53,680 bases of DNA, taken from an uncultured Bacteroidales bacterium. GTDB taxonomy: Bacteria; Bacteroidota; Bacteroidia; Bacteroidales; UBA932. Each line of letters opens with the position of its first letter. The first letter of the stretch is position 1. The DNA is taken from the NCBI GenBank assembly GCA_947177525.1, contig CAMWUW010000008.1:1-53680 (forward strand), in the 5' to 3' direction. Positions 37,433-46,853 of the stretch are shown one piece after another. A program made the position numbers and the translations under genes. The notes below the pieces were generated by a model. The model was not told the origin of the DNA. It saw only the letters and a program-made list of their open reading frames with translations, and ran no database searches.

Positions 37433-38942
37433 ATGAAGGGCGCTGTCCTCCGGATTTTCTCAGGAAATTGCCGAGATCCTTTGACAGTTTCCTGACAATG
37501 TCCCTGTGCATGAACGAAATGTCATTCTTTTCACCGATGTCATTTTTAATGTTGTACAGTTCCTTTTTCCCGCTTTCATAAAAATACACAAGTTTCCAGT
37601 CTCCGTTGCGTACTGAACATGTCGGGCCTATTCCCGGGCCGTCTTCTCCCCATATATTAGGGCAATTCCAGTAGAGGCTTCTTCCTTTTGAGGGGTCGCT
37701 GCCATGTTTCAGCAAAGGAACGAAGCTCTTGCCGTCAATTGTCTGCGGAACATTGTATCTCTTTATTCCTGCCATCTCGAGAATTGTCGGATACAGGTCT
37801 TCTGCAATTATATAACTGCTGCATCTTGTTCCGGCTTCGGCAACGCCCGGCCATGATACAATCATCGGCTCGCGTATTCCTCCCTCGTAGGCAGATCCTT
37901 TCCCGCTGTTTAGAGGATAATTCTGGGTATATAAAGGAGCGTCTCTCCACGTGGTTCCGGTGGCGTACCCTCCGTTGTCTCCCATGAATATGATGACAGT
38001 GTTGTCTGCCTCACCGTTCTTCTCAAGCCAGTCCATTATGTCTCCTAAGCTTTTGTCCATGCCTTCTATAAGGGAGGCGTATGCTGCTTCTTTGTCTGAG
38101 AGCCCTTTTGCCTTATACTTGTCAAAATATCTTTCATCTTTTTCAATCGGTACATGAATGGCATAATGTGACATATAAAGATAGAATGGCTGGTTGTATT
38201 CTTTTGCCTTGTCAAGTGCCTTCAATGCTTCTTTCGTAAGTGCTTCTGTTGCAAATGTGCCGCTGCCCCAGTATTCCCTGAGGTCCGGTATCGCAAATGG
38301 AGAGACCGGATTGCCCTCATTGTCGTGTCCGAAATTGCGCTCGCTCAGATATGTGGCCAGGCCTCCGGCTGCATGCCCGGCAATATTCACTTCGAATCCG
38401 AAATGGCATGGATTTTCTCCCGGAGTGTCCATGGCTCCCCAATGTGCTTTTCCGCAATGTATCGTATGGTATCCGCTCTCCTTGAGCAGCTGGACGAATG
38501 ATATGCCTGTAAATGTATTGGGAGTCCCCGGCACTTGTGAAATGCCGTTGAAATTCCATTCGGGTATTTTTATCGTGGAGCTTGCCTCGTCTGTTGTCTG
38601 GCCTTTTCTGAGTGTCCAGTTGGTCACCCTGTGCCGTGCAGCGTTTGCACCTGTCATTATGCTGCATCTGGTCGGTGAACTGATGCTGCTGGTGTATGCC
38701 TGGGTGAACATTACGCCAATATCCGCAAGGCGTTCCATATTTGGAGTGCAATATCTGTCATTGTACATGGTTCTTTCTGACCAGAAAGGGACAGATGTGT
38801 CCTGCCATCCCATGTCATCGACCAGGAAGAATATTATATTGGGCCTGATGTCACCTTCCCTTGAGTTCCTGTCCCTTGCATATAGCTGCGGTGCCGCTAT
38901 GAGCGGTGCAATGCCGATGGCCGCTAAAAATCTGCTGTCCAT
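37389..38942 (-). CDS. Sulfatase, Ser-type (S1 family)
   Basis: 517 residues. A signal peptide (first about 22 residues) is followed by the metal-binding PNIIFFLVDDMGW. The activation motif is SSPTRCSIMTG, with Ser88 where the formylglycine is made, so the protein depends on the radical-SAM maturase anSME rather than the oxygen-dependent enzyme. Further motifs are CGKAHWG and FMGDNGGYATGTTWRDAP. It removes sulfate from a host or algal glycan or another sulfate ester in the periplasm or on the surface; the substrate is not clear. No SusCD pair or other hydrolase adjoins it. It overlaps the convergent RluA-type gene by 44 bp. Confidence 0.9.
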   Translation of the reverse strand: MDSRFLAAIGIAPLIAAPQLYARDRNSREGDIRPNIIFFLVDDMGWQDTSVPFWSERTMYNDRYCTPNMERLADIGVMFTQAYTSSISSPTRCSIMTGANAARHRVTNWTLRKGQTTDEASSTIKIPEWNFNGISQVPGTPNTFTGISFVQLLKESGYHTIHCGKAHWGAMDTPGENPCHFGFEVNIAGHAAGGLATYLSERNFGHDNEGNPVSPFAIPDLREYWGSGTFATEALTKEALKALDKAKEYNQPFYLYMSHYAIHVPIEKDERYFDKYKAKGLSDKEAAYASLIEGMDKSLGDIMDWLEKNGEADNTVIIFMGDNGGYATGTTWRDAPLYTQNYPLNSGKGSAYEGGIREPMIVSWPGVAEAGTRCSSYIIAEDLYPTILEMAGIKRYNVPQTIDGKSFVPLLKHGSDPSKGRSLYWNCPNIWGEDGPGIGPTCSVRNGDWKLVYFYESGKKELYNIKNDIGEKNDISFMHRDIVRKLSKDLGNFLRKSGGQRPSFIKTGQPCPWPDEL

Positions 38943-39126
38943 AAACTGTAACCAATAAAAACTGATGCTTCTGTTTGCTGTTCAGGATGCATAGATAATG
39001 CTATTTTTTGAAACAAGCAAGCAGCCTGCGATTTGTTCCGGCTTGTTCCGCCCGGAATTTTGTCCTGCCTGTCTCTGTCGGATTGAGTCTCATTTTTATG
39101 TACTTGGCTTCTCATGTGCTTGGCTT

Positions 39127-39215
39127 CATTTTTATTTAGCCTTTCTTTTTATTTAGCTTGCCTTTTTATCGGGCCTTCCTTCTATTATGGGGCCTTCCTT
39201 TTATTTAGTCTTCCG
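39127..39215. repeat. Degenerate T-rich tandem repeat
   Basis: Several loose copies of a unit like CTTTTTATTTAGC and GGGCCTTCCTTTTATT follow each other. It is non-coding in all frames as far as I can judge. Confidence 0.5.
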
Positions 39216-39462
39216 CATTTGGAATCAGTGCGTCACGTCAGATGTCCACCATGCAAGGCGTGCCTTTGCCGGGTGGATTGCTTGCAGGCAGCAGGGCAGT
39301 ACCTGATGGTTTTTTTTGGGGGGGGCATGCCTGCAATATGGCGGCGTTGAATTGAATTTGGCGTGTGAACTACGGACTTGCGCGGACCGTCAAGTTTTAT
39401 GGTATGCCTTCTTGGTGGGCCAAGGCAACCGATACCATCCGGTGACGATTTTACCTGTCTTT

Positions 39463-39586
39463 GCGTTCCAGGTGTGCAATTAAAGTGGAGGACCTGGAAC
39501 GGTGTGATTTTGCAATATGTTGTTAGTAAGTGTGTTATGATTTTTATGCGTTCCAGGTGTCACACCGGAAAAGTAGACCTGGAACA
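39463..39586 (+). repeat. Dispersed GTTCCAGGT hairpin element, copy 1
   Basis: Two inverted repeats GTTCCAGGT/ACCTGGAAC (39465-39473 with 39492-39500; 39550-39558 with 39576-39584), with GCGTTCC starts exactly 85 bp apart (39463 and 39548). The sequence between them (GGTGTGATTTT, then TGTTGTTA and GTTATGATT) recurs in copy 2 at 50859. It is like a REP-type extragenic palindrome. Confidence 0.7.
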
Positions 39587-39675
39587 CCATCGGCTTGTGA
39601 TACCGTAAAGTGAAACACCATAGACGGAAATATCATCGACTGTTACATCATCGACTTGAAATACCATAGACAGGA
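39584..39675 (+). repeat. Degenerate 15-16-bp tandem repeat
   Basis: About six units of the form AxACCATAGACxGAA (for example ACACCATAGACGGAA, ATATCATCGACTGTT, ATACCATAGACAGGA) follow directly on the hairpin element. Confidence 0.6.
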
Positions 39676-39847
39676 GCACCGGGAATTCCGATTCAGGTAT
39701 TTGGCAGGCGAAACGTGGCGAAAATGTGCAACCATGTGCAAAAAAGTGCAGCGCATCGCTTTTTTGAGCGAATTGCGCTGCATTTTGTCCTCTAAAGAAG
39801 TTTCCTATAAATCGTAAGTGTTTGATTTGTAGGATTTTTATCTTTTG

Positions 39848-39920
39848 AGCGGAAAACGGGATTCGAACCCGCGGCCCTCAGCTTGGGAAGCTGATGCTCT
39901 ACCAACTGAGCTATTTCCGC
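39848..39920 (-). tRNA. tRNA-Gly (anticodon CCC)
   Basis: On the minus strand the gene starts GCGGAAA and ends TTTCCGC plus one base, giving a 7-bp acceptor stem. The D arm (GCTC...GAGC), an anticodon stem TCAGC/GCTGA with loop TTCCCAA, and the T arm GCGGG-TTCGAAT-CCCGT are all complete. No CCA is encoded. A perfect promoter lies just upstream. Confidence 0.93.
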
Positions 39921-39931
39921 GAAAACTTCTG

Positions 39932-39962
39932 CAAATGTATGCAAAAAATCCGAGACTTCAAA
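39932..39962 (-). promoter_or_regulatory. tRNA-Gly promoter
   Basis: On the minus strand TTTG (39962-39959), 19 bp, TACATTTG (39939-39932). Transcription would start only a few bases before the tRNA. Confidence 0.75.
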
Positions 39963-40347
39963 TCATGCCGGATGTTTTTTGGATATGTTTCCGTAATGGG
40001 GACTGGCTTTCCGGAGTGTTTGTCCATGAGTGCTTGAGAGTCGTCAATGCATGCTGCACCGTAAGCGGCATACGGCATTAATGCCAAAGACAGAAGTCAG
40101 GCAATGCGCTTTTGCGGAAAAATATTTTCAGAAAATATGCTTCAGAAAATGGAAATGCCGTGTGAAGAGAATGTGCATGTTTCACTGTCACCGGAAACGT
40201 AAAAATCAAAACATTGTTCTGATTTTTTTTCAACGGTATGAGGAAAAATTATTACTTTTACAAATTGTTCCGGCCGGCATTGCGGGCAGCGGACGGAGGA
40301 GTTGCGTGCCAGCTTCTCATATAGTTGGTAATCAAAACATTTCAGAT
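39940..40347 (+). other. Gene-free spacer before transketolase
   Basis: About 400 bp with no supported gene, although the transketolase frame stays open to 40030. It has a repeated TTCAGAAAAT (about 40126 and 40141) and an ATATTTT/AAAATAT inverted repeat near 40123-40138. A near-match to the -7 box, TACTTTTA, is at 40253-40260, about 90 bp before the transketolase ATG; I do not count it as a firm promoter. Confidence 0.5.
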
Positions 40348-42366
40348 ATGAACAACAATGCATTAATGAATCTTGCAGCTGACAATATACGTATTTTGGC
40401 TGCATCTATGGTGGAAAAAGCTAAGTCCGGACACCCGGGCGGAGCTATGGGCGGTGCTGATTTCATCAACGTCCTGTATTCTGAATACCTTCAATATGAT
40501 CCGGATTGTCCTCAGTGGAAAGGACGTGACCGCTTCTTCCTTGATCCGGGGCACATGGCTCCTATGCTATATGCCCAGCTTGCCCTTACCGGAAGGTTTA
40601 CATTAGAGGAACTGCAGCAGCTGCGCCAGTGGGGCTCTCCAACTCCAGGGCATCCTGAAGTCAATGTGGCAAGAGGAATTGAGAATACTTCCGGTCCGCT
40701 TGGACAGGGGCACGTGTTTGCTGTCGGAGCGGCCATTTCTGCAAAATTCCTTGCTGCCCGCACGGGAAACCCTCTTTTTGCCAAAGAAACAATTTACGCA
40801 TATATATCTGACGGAGGCATTCAGGAAGAAATATCGCAGGGAGCCGGACGTATTGCCGGAACCTTGGGGCTTGACAACCTTATAATGTTCTACGACTCAA
40901 ACGAAATCCAGCTTTCCACAGAGTGCGGTGACGTATCTGCTGAGGATACAGCCATGAAATACCGCGCGTGGGGATGGAATGTCCTTGAAATAAACGGAAA
41001 TGACTGTGACGAGATACGCAGTGCGCTTGATGCCGCCAAGGCTGAGAATGCACGTCCGACTCTGATCATAGGACGCTGCGTAATGGGAAAAGGAGCAAGA
41101 AAGGAAGACAACTCATCATACGAAAGGAACTGCAAGACTCACGGTGCACCTTTGGGGGGCAATGCATACAGAAATACAATCCTGAATCTCGGAGGCAATC
41201 CTGATGATCCGTTCAGGATTTATGACGAAGTACGGGAACTTTATGCAAAGCGTGCCGATGAACTGAGGAGTATTGTTGCCGGACGTGCTGCCGAGGAGGC
41301 TGCATGGGCGGAAGCCAATCCTCAGCTGGCTGCAGATGTTGAAAAATGGTTCAGCGGTGCAGCTCCTGAAATAGATTGGAGCGGCATTTCACAGAAGGCA
41401 GGTGCAGCTACAAGAAATGCCTCGGCGACAGTTCTCGGAATACTTGCTGAGCAAGTGCCTAATATGATATGCGCGTCCGCTGACCTCTCAAATTCAGACA
41501 AGACCGACGGTTTCCTGAACAAGACTTCATCTTTTGTAAAAGGAGATTTCAGCGGTGCATTCTTCCAGGCCGGTGTTGCAGAGCTTACAATGGCATGCTG
41601 CTGTATCGGAATGGTTCTGCATGGAGGTGTGATTGCAGCATGCGGCACGTTCTTCGTTTTCTCGGACTACATGAAACCTGCCATCCGTATGGCAGCCCTG
41701 ATGGAGCTTCCTGTGAAATTCATCTGGTCTCATGATGCATTCCGTGTCGGTGAGGACGGGCCTACCCACGAGCCTGTCGAGCAGGAGGCACAGATACGTC
41801 TTATGGAAAAACTCAAAAACCACAGCGGACGCAATTCAATGCTTGTACTTCGTCCTGCAGATGTGGAAGAAACCACAGAGTGCTGGAAACTTGCCATGGA
41901 AAACACATCAACACCTACCGGACTTATATTCTCACGCCAGAATATCGACATGCTTCCGGAAGGCAACGATTACAGCCAGGCTTCAAAAGGCGCATATATC
42001 GTAGCAGGCTCGGATGAGAATCCGGACGTGATCCTTGTGGCTTCAGGTTCAGAAGTCTCTACCCTCGTCGCAGGAGCTTCACTCCTTAGGAATGACGGTC
42101 TGAAAGTCCGTATTGTCAGCTGTCCTTCCGAGGGACTTTTCCGCAGTCAGAGCGAAGAATATCAGCAGAGCATACTTCCTTCCGGAGCAAAAATCTTTGG
42201 ACTTACCGCTGGTCTGCCTGTCAATCTTCAGGGACTGGTTGGAGCAAACGGCAAAGTTTTCGGACTTGAAAGCTTCGGCTTCTCAGCCCCGTATAAAGTA
42301 CTTGATGAAAAACTTGGCTTTACCGCACAAAACGTTTATGAGCAGGTAAGGAAAATGCTTGGATAA
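40348..42366 (+). CDS. tkt: Transketolase
   Basis: 672 residues from the ATG at 40348 (MNNNALMNLAADNIRI), chosen because family homology starts there. N-terminal signatures are KAKSGHPGGAMGGADF and GPLGQGHVFAVG; the thiamine diphosphate region reads YISDGGIQEEISQGAGRIAG, a Bacteroidetes variant of the GDG motif; the pyrimidine domain has the SHDAFRVGEDGPTHEPVEQ signature. It moves two-carbon units in the pentose phosphate pathway in the cytoplasm. It stands at the head of the xylose genes, so it probably takes up xylulose-5-phosphate made by xylulokinase, though a 114-bp spacer with a hairpin separates it from the next gene. Confidence 0.93.
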   Translation: MNNNALMNLAADNIRILAASMVEKAKSGHPGGAMGGADFINVLYSEYLQYDPDCPQWKGRDRFFLDPGHMAPMLYAQLALTGRFTLEELQQLRQWGSPTPGHPEVNVARGIENTSGPLGQGHVFAVGAAISAKFLAARTGNPLFAKETIYAYISDGGIQEEISQGAGRIAGTLGLDNLIMFYDSNEIQLSTECGDVSAEDTAMKYRAWGWNVLEINGNDCDEIRSALDAAKAENARPTLIIGRCVMGKGARKEDNSSYERNCKTHGAPLGGNAYRNTILNLGGNPDDPFRIYDEVRELYAKRADELRSIVAGRAAEEAAWAEANPQLAADVEKWFSGAAPEIDWSGISQKAGAATRNASATVLGILAEQVPNMICASADLSNSDKTDGFLNKTSSFVKGDFSGAFFQAGVAELTMACCCIGMVLHGGVIAACGTFFVFSDYMKPAIRMAALMELPVKFIWSHDAFRVGEDGPTHEPVEQEAQIRLMEKLKNHSGRNSMLVLRPADVEETTECWKLAMENTSTPTGLIFSRQNIDMLPEGNDYSQASKGAYIVAGSDENPDVILVASGSEVSTLVAGASLLRNDGLKVRIVSCPSEGLFRSQSEEYQQSILPSGAKIFGLTAGLPVNLQGLVGANGKVFGLESFGFSAPYKVLDEKLGFTAQNVYEQVRKMLG

Positions 42367-42401
42367 CATTATAAACCGCTTTAATTTGCTATTTAGTGAG
42401 C

Positions 42402-42443
42402 CTCTTGTGTCTCCGGTGGACTTCTTCCGGTTAGACACAAGAG
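42402..42443 (+). terminator. Stem-loop between transketolase and the alpha-xylosidase
   Basis: Arms CTCTTGTGTCT and AGACACAAGAG (42402-42412 and 42433-42443) are perfect, with an inner CCGG/CCGG stem. There is no T-run after it, so it may be a weak terminator, an RNA-stability element or an operator for the xylose genes. Confidence 0.45.
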
Positions 42444-42479
42444 TTGCATAAGCAAATAAAACTACAGAAAACTTAAATT

Positions 42480-45326
42480 ATGAAACTCAGACATTTTTTA
42501 GTTATGCTTCTTCCTGTTCTGGCTTCGTGCTCACGGGATGTGGCACAGGATGATTACGGCGTTACCGTCAAAGTCAGTCAGGTGAGGGATGGGGGACCGG
42601 CATTGGTCCGCCTTGAAGTCCGTGGGGACAATCTCGTGCATGTTACGGCTACTCCTGATAAGGAATTTCCTGAGCATCAGAGCTTGGTCGTACTTCCGGA
42701 TGACAGGCCTTCTGCGTTCTCATGCCTCCGCAATGGCGATACAGTAACAGTCTCCACCTCTTCACTAAGGGCCTGCGTCCTTGTTTCGACAGGGGAAGTG
42801 TGGTTTACTGAACCGGACGGGAAAATCATTCTGAAGGAAACTGCGGGAGGCGGAAAGAGCTTTTCGCCAATCGTTGCGGACGGGAAGGCAGGATATTCTT
42901 TCATACAGACCTTTGAATCTCCTGATGACGAGGCTCTTTACGGTCTTGGCCAGCACCAGTCTGATGAATTCAACTATAAAAACCGTAATGAGGAACTTTT
43001 CCAATATAATACGAAGGTATCGGTTCCGTTCATCGTGTCCAATAAGGGATATGGCGTACTCATGGACAGCTATTCACTTATGCGTTTCGGTAATCCGGAG
43101 CCTTACGGCCAGCTTCCTGACATATTCCGTCTATATGACAAAAATGGAAAAGAAGGGTGTCTGACGGGTACATATATCCCTGAGAAAGGGGAAACCATTG
43201 TCCGGGATGAGCCTCAGATATACTTCGAGCATCTCGTTGCCCCTGAAATGGAAAAAGTTGTCAACCTTCCGGAAGGTTTTCCGTTCATGAACTCTTCGGT
43301 GACTTATGAGGGCTTCCTTGAAGCTCCGGATTCAGGTGACTACCGGTTTATATTATATTATGCAGGTTACATGTCTGTGAAAATCGGCGGGGAAACTGTT
43401 GTTCCTGAACGCTGGAGGACAGCCTGGAATCCGAACAGCTATAAATTTACGGTACATCTTGATGCGGGTGAAAGAGTTCCTGTCGAAATAGACTGGAAAC
43501 CAGACGGTTATGTGTCTTATTGCGGCCTCAGGGCTTATCCTCCAGCATCTGCGGACGAGTCCCGCATGCATTCATGGTGGAGTGAAATGTCCGGCTGCCT
43601 GGACTATTGGTTCATTGCCGGGGATGACATGGATGAAATCATTTCCGGATACAGGACACTCACGGGAAAGGCTCCCGTAATGCCTAAATGGGCCATGGGG
43701 TATTGGCAGAGCCGTGAACGCTACAAGACATCCTCTGAAATGATCGGAGCACTCGAAGGCTTCCGCAAAAGAAACATACCGATAGACAATATTGTGATGG
43801 ACTGGAGCCATTGGCCTGAGGCAGAATGGGGAAGCCACGAGTTCGATCCTGAGCGTTTCCCGGATCCCAAGGCTATGGTTGATTCCATACATGACCTGCA
43901 CGGGCGTATGATGGTTTCCGTATGGCCTAAATTCTATGTGGGAACAGAGCATTACCGTGAGTTCGATGAGCACGGCTGGATGTATACCAGGGCTTATGAG
44001 GACGGAGTGCGTGACTGGATCGGCCAGGGGTATCTGTACGGATTTTATGATGCATACGATCCTGATGCCCGCAAACTGTTCTGGGAGCAGATGTATGAGC
44101 ATTATTATCCTCTTGGCATTGATGCATGGTGGATGGATGCTTCTGAGCCGAATGTCCGTGACTGTACCGACATGGACTACAGGAAAGCCTTGTGCGGTCC
44201 TACTGCTTTGGGACCTTCAACGGAGTATTTCAATGCATACGCGCTTATGAATGCCGATGCCATTTACAATGGCCAGCGCGCCTCAGACAGCAGCAGAAGG
44301 GTCTTTTTGCTTACGCGTTCCGGTTTTGCCGGGCTTCAGAGATATTCAACTGCTACATGGAGCGGTGACATCGGCACACGCTGGGAGGACATGAAGGCGC
44401 AGATTTCTGCAGGACTTAATTTCGCAATAAGCGGAATACCTTACTGGACAATGGACATCGGAGGATTCTGTGTAGAGAACAGATATGTGGAAGGACAGCA
44501 GGTGTGGAATGCATCAGGGATTGAAAATGAGGACATGAAGGAATGGCGTGAACTCAATGCACGGTGGTTCCAGTTCGGTGCATTTGCCCCATTGTACCGT
44601 GCACATGGCCAGTATCCTTTCCGCGAGCCGTGGGAAATTGCTCCGGAGGGACATCCTGCCTATGAATCTATAGTATGGTATACCAAGCTGAGATACAGGC
44701 TGATGCCTTATATCTATACTCTTGCCGGAATGACATGGAAGGATGACTATACCATAATGCGTCCTCTGGTAATGGACTTTATGGATGACCCGGATGTGTA
44801 CAGCGCGGGTGATGAGTATATGTTCGGACCGGCATTTCTTGTGGCTCCTGTTTATGAGTACGGTGCACGCAGCAGAAATGTCCTGCTTCCGGAGTGCGGT
44901 GGATGGTATGATTACTATACCGGAAAATTTGAAGAAGGGGGCCGTGTCATCGAGGCTGATGCTCCTTATGACAGGATGCCTCTTTATGTGCGTGCCGGTT
45001 CAATAGTTCCCGTCGGTCCTGACATGCAGTATTCCGATGAGAAGCCTGCGGACGTGATTGACCTTTATATCTATATGGGTGATGACGGAGAATTTACCCT
45101 TTATGAAGACGAGAACGTGAATTATAATTATGAGAAAGGATTGTATTCCACTATAAGTTTCTCATACGATGACACCGCACGTATGTTGACGATAGGCGAC
45201 AGGAAGGGTGAATTCCCGGGCATGCTGAAGGATAGGGTATTCCGTATATGCCCTGTCTCGAAAGACGGAAATGCCGCAGGAGTGACAGTCAATTATGACG
45301 GCTCGGCCCTGACTGTAAGAATTTGA
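42480..45326 (+). CDS. GH31 alpha-xylosidase-type lipoprotein with inserted PA14 domain
   Basis: 948 residues. Lipobox LASC (Cys 17) suggests membrane anchoring. An N-terminal beta domain (up to about 230) contains a PA14-type insert (about 240-360, with YEGFLEAPDSGDYRFILYYAG), followed by the GH31 barrel. The catalytic nucleophile is Asp553 in WWMDASEPN and the acid/base is Asp630 in WSGDIGTRW; then a C-terminal beta domain. GH31 enzymes with a PA14 insert include alpha-xylosidases that act on xyloglucan oligosaccharides, and the neighbouring xylose genes support this. An alpha-glucosidase cannot be excluded. It probably acts in the periplasm or on the outer membrane. Confidence 0.87.
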   Translation: MKLRHFLVMLLPVLASCSRDVAQDDYGVTVKVSQVRDGGPALVRLEVRGDNLVHVTATPDKEFPEHQSLVVLPDDRPSAFSCLRNGDTVTVSTSSLRACVLVSTGEVWFTEPDGKIILKETAGGGKSFSPIVADGKAGYSFIQTFESPDDEALYGLGQHQSDEFNYKNRNEELFQYNTKVSVPFIVSNKGYGVLMDSYSLMRFGNPEPYGQLPDIFRLYDKNGKEGCLTGTYIPEKGETIVRDEPQIYFEHLVAPEMEKVVNLPEGFPFMNSSVTYEGFLEAPDSGDYRFILYYAGYMSVKIGGETVVPERWRTAWNPNSYKFTVHLDAGERVPVEIDWKPDGYVSYCGLRAYPPASADESRMHSWWSEMSGCLDYWFIAGDDMDEIISGYRTLTGKAPVMPKWAMGYWQSRERYKTSSEMIGALEGFRKRNIPIDNIVMDWSHWPEAEWGSHEFDPERFPDPKAMVDSIHDLHGRMMVSVWPKFYVGTEHYREFDEHGWMYTRAYEDGVRDWIGQGYLYGFYDAYDPDARKLFWEQMYEHYYPLGIDAWWMDASEPNVRDCTDMDYRKALCGPTALGPSTEYFNAYALMNADAIYNGQRASDSSRRVFLLTRSGFAGLQRYSTATWSGDIGTRWEDMKAQISAGLNFAISGIPYWTMDIGGFCVENRYVEGQQVWNASGIENEDMKEWRELNARWFQFGAFAPLYRAHGQYPFREPWEIAPEGHPAYESIVWYTKLRYRLMPYIYTLAGMTWKDDYTIMRPLVMDFMDDPDVYSAGDEYMFGPAFLVAPVYEYGARSRNVLLPECGGWYDYYTGKFEEGGRVIEADAPYDRMPLYVRAGSIVPVGPDMQYSDEKPADVIDLYIYMGDDGEFTLYEDENVNYNYEKGLYSTISFSYDDTARMLTIGDRKGEFPGMLKDRVFRICPVSKDGNAAGVTVNYDGSALTVRI

Positions 45327-45353
45327 TATCCGAGTGTTTAAATTATATGAATT

Positions 45354-46844
45354 ATGTATCTTTTAGGTTATGATATAGGCAGTTCGTCAGTAAAGGCGAG
45401 CATAGTGGATGCATGTTCCGGGAAATGTGCCGCATCTGCCTTCTTTCCGAAGAATGAGGCTGCAATCATTGCATTGAGGAGCGGATGGGCCGAGCAGGAG
45501 CCGTCTTCATGGTGGGACAGCCTGAAGCTTGCCACAGCAGCAGTGTTTGAAGAATCGGGAGTGTCTCCCGTGGATATAGGAGCAATAGGCATATCTTACC
45601 AGATGCACGGACTTGTCTGTGTTGACAGGGAAATGAATGTCCTGCGTCCATCCATAATATGGTGCGATTCCCGTGCTGTATCTTATGGAAGGAATGCCTT
45701 TGATTCCATCGGACACGGAAAATGCCTGTCGCATCTTCTCAATTCTCCTGGAAATTTTACTGCATCAAAGCTTGCATGGGTAAAGGAGAATGAACCGGAG
45801 CTGTATTCCAGAATATATAAGATAATGCTTCCGGGGGATTATATTGCAATGAAGCTCACAGGTGAAATAGGAACTACAGTTTCAGGCTTGTCGGAAGGCA
45901 TGTTCTGGGATTTCAAGGAGAATGCTCCTGCGGATTTCCTGCTGGACTTCTATGGAATTGATGCATCGTTGCTGCCGCCTGTCAGGCCGACCTTTTCTGA
46001 GCATGGCAGGGTCAGTGCAAAAGCAGCGGAGGAACTTGGCCTTGAAAAGGGGATACCTGTGACATACAAGGCCGGTGACCAGCCTAATAATGCGCTTTCA
46101 CTCAATGTCTTCAATCCTGGGGAAATTGCATCTACAGCAGGTACTTCCGGTGTTGTCTACGGTGTTCTCGGACAGGTGGCCTATGATCCGGAGTCAAGGG
46201 TAAATACCTTCGCACATGTCAACCATACTGCCGACAATGCACGTCTCGGAGTTCTTTTGTGCATAAACGGAACAGGAATATTGAACTCGTGGATGAGGAG
46301 AAATGTCGCTCCGGAAGGCATGACGTATGCAGACATGAACGAAATTGCCTCCGAAGCTCCGATCGGAAGCGGCGGAGTCAGCATACTGCCGTTCGGCAAT
46401 GGTGCTGAGCGTATGCTGGGAGACAGGAGTGCTGGATGTTCTGTGCATGGAGTAAACTTCAATCTTCACGGCAGGGCACATCTGATGCGCGCAGCCCAGG
46501 AAGGCATTGTCTTTTCTTTTAAATACGGAATTGATATAATGGAGCAGATGGGCATGAATGTCAAGAAAATCCATGCCGGTTATGCCAACATGTTCCTTAG
46601 TCCGGTGTTCCGGAAGACTTTCGCCGGAGTTACCGGTGCCGTAATTGAACTTTATGATACCGACGGTTCCGTGGGTGCCGCGAGAGGTGCCGGAATCGGA
46701 GCCGGAATATACAGGGACAATACTGAGGCATTCTCAACTTTGGCAAGGCTTTCCGCAGAGGAGCCTTCACAATCAGATTCAGAGGCTTATCTGGAAGCCT
46801 ATGAAATATGGAAGTCGCATATTAATCTTAATGATAACCAATAA
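45354..46844 (+). CDS. xylB: Xylulokinase
   Basis: 496 residues, FGGY carbohydrate kinase family. The N-terminus GYDIGSSSVKASIVD is the phosphate-binding loop; SYQMHGLVCVD and WCDSRA are typical of xylulokinases; the catalytic Asp is 242 in AGDQPNN. It phosphorylates D-xylulose to xylulose-5-phosphate. It lies 27 bp after the alpha-xylosidase and 9 bp before xylA, so the genes are co-transcribed. Confidence 0.94.
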   Translation: MYLLGYDIGSSSVKASIVDACSGKCAASAFFPKNEAAIIALRSGWAEQEPSSWWDSLKLATAAVFEESGVSPVDIGAIGISYQMHGLVCVDREMNVLRPSIIWCDSRAVSYGRNAFDSIGHGKCLSHLLNSPGNFTASKLAWVKENEPELYSRIYKIMLPGDYIAMKLTGEIGTTVSGLSEGMFWDFKENAPADFLLDFYGIDASLLPPVRPTFSEHGRVSAKAAEELGLEKGIPVTYKAGDQPNNALSLNVFNPGEIASTAGTSGVVYGVLGQVAYDPESRVNTFAHVNHTADNARLGVLLCINGTGILNSWMRRNVAPEGMTYADMNEIASEAPIGSGGVSILPFGNGAERMLGDRSAGCSVHGVNFNLHGRAHLMRAAQEGIVFSFKYGIDIMEQMGMNVKKIHAGYANMFLSPVFRKTFAGVTGAVIELYDTDGSVGAARGAGIGAGIYRDNTEAFSTLARLSAEEPSQSDSEAYLEAYEIWKSHINLNDNQ

Positions 46845-46853
46845 CAATAAATT

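Larger units (their letters stand above)
38943..39847. other. 905-bp gene-free spacer with repeats
   Basis: No supported gene. Contents in order: unremarkable sequence; degenerate T-rich repeats (39127-39215); a poly-G/T patch with 10 T and 6 G (about 39310-39327); a two-unit GTTCCAGGT hairpin element (39463-39586); degenerate 15-16-bp tandem repeats (39584-39675); a TGCAGCGCA/TGCGCTGCA hairpin (39747-39782); and an imperfect CCTATAAATC/GATTTGTAGG hairpin (39804-39833) just below tRNA-Gly. It resembles the spacer at 49.7-51.1 kb. Confidence 0.7.

Noticed and set aside
39463..39675. Possible CRISPR array
   Set aside because: Repeat period is 85 bp, there are only two hairpin units, the sequence between units is itself conserved in the second copy, and no cas gene is present.
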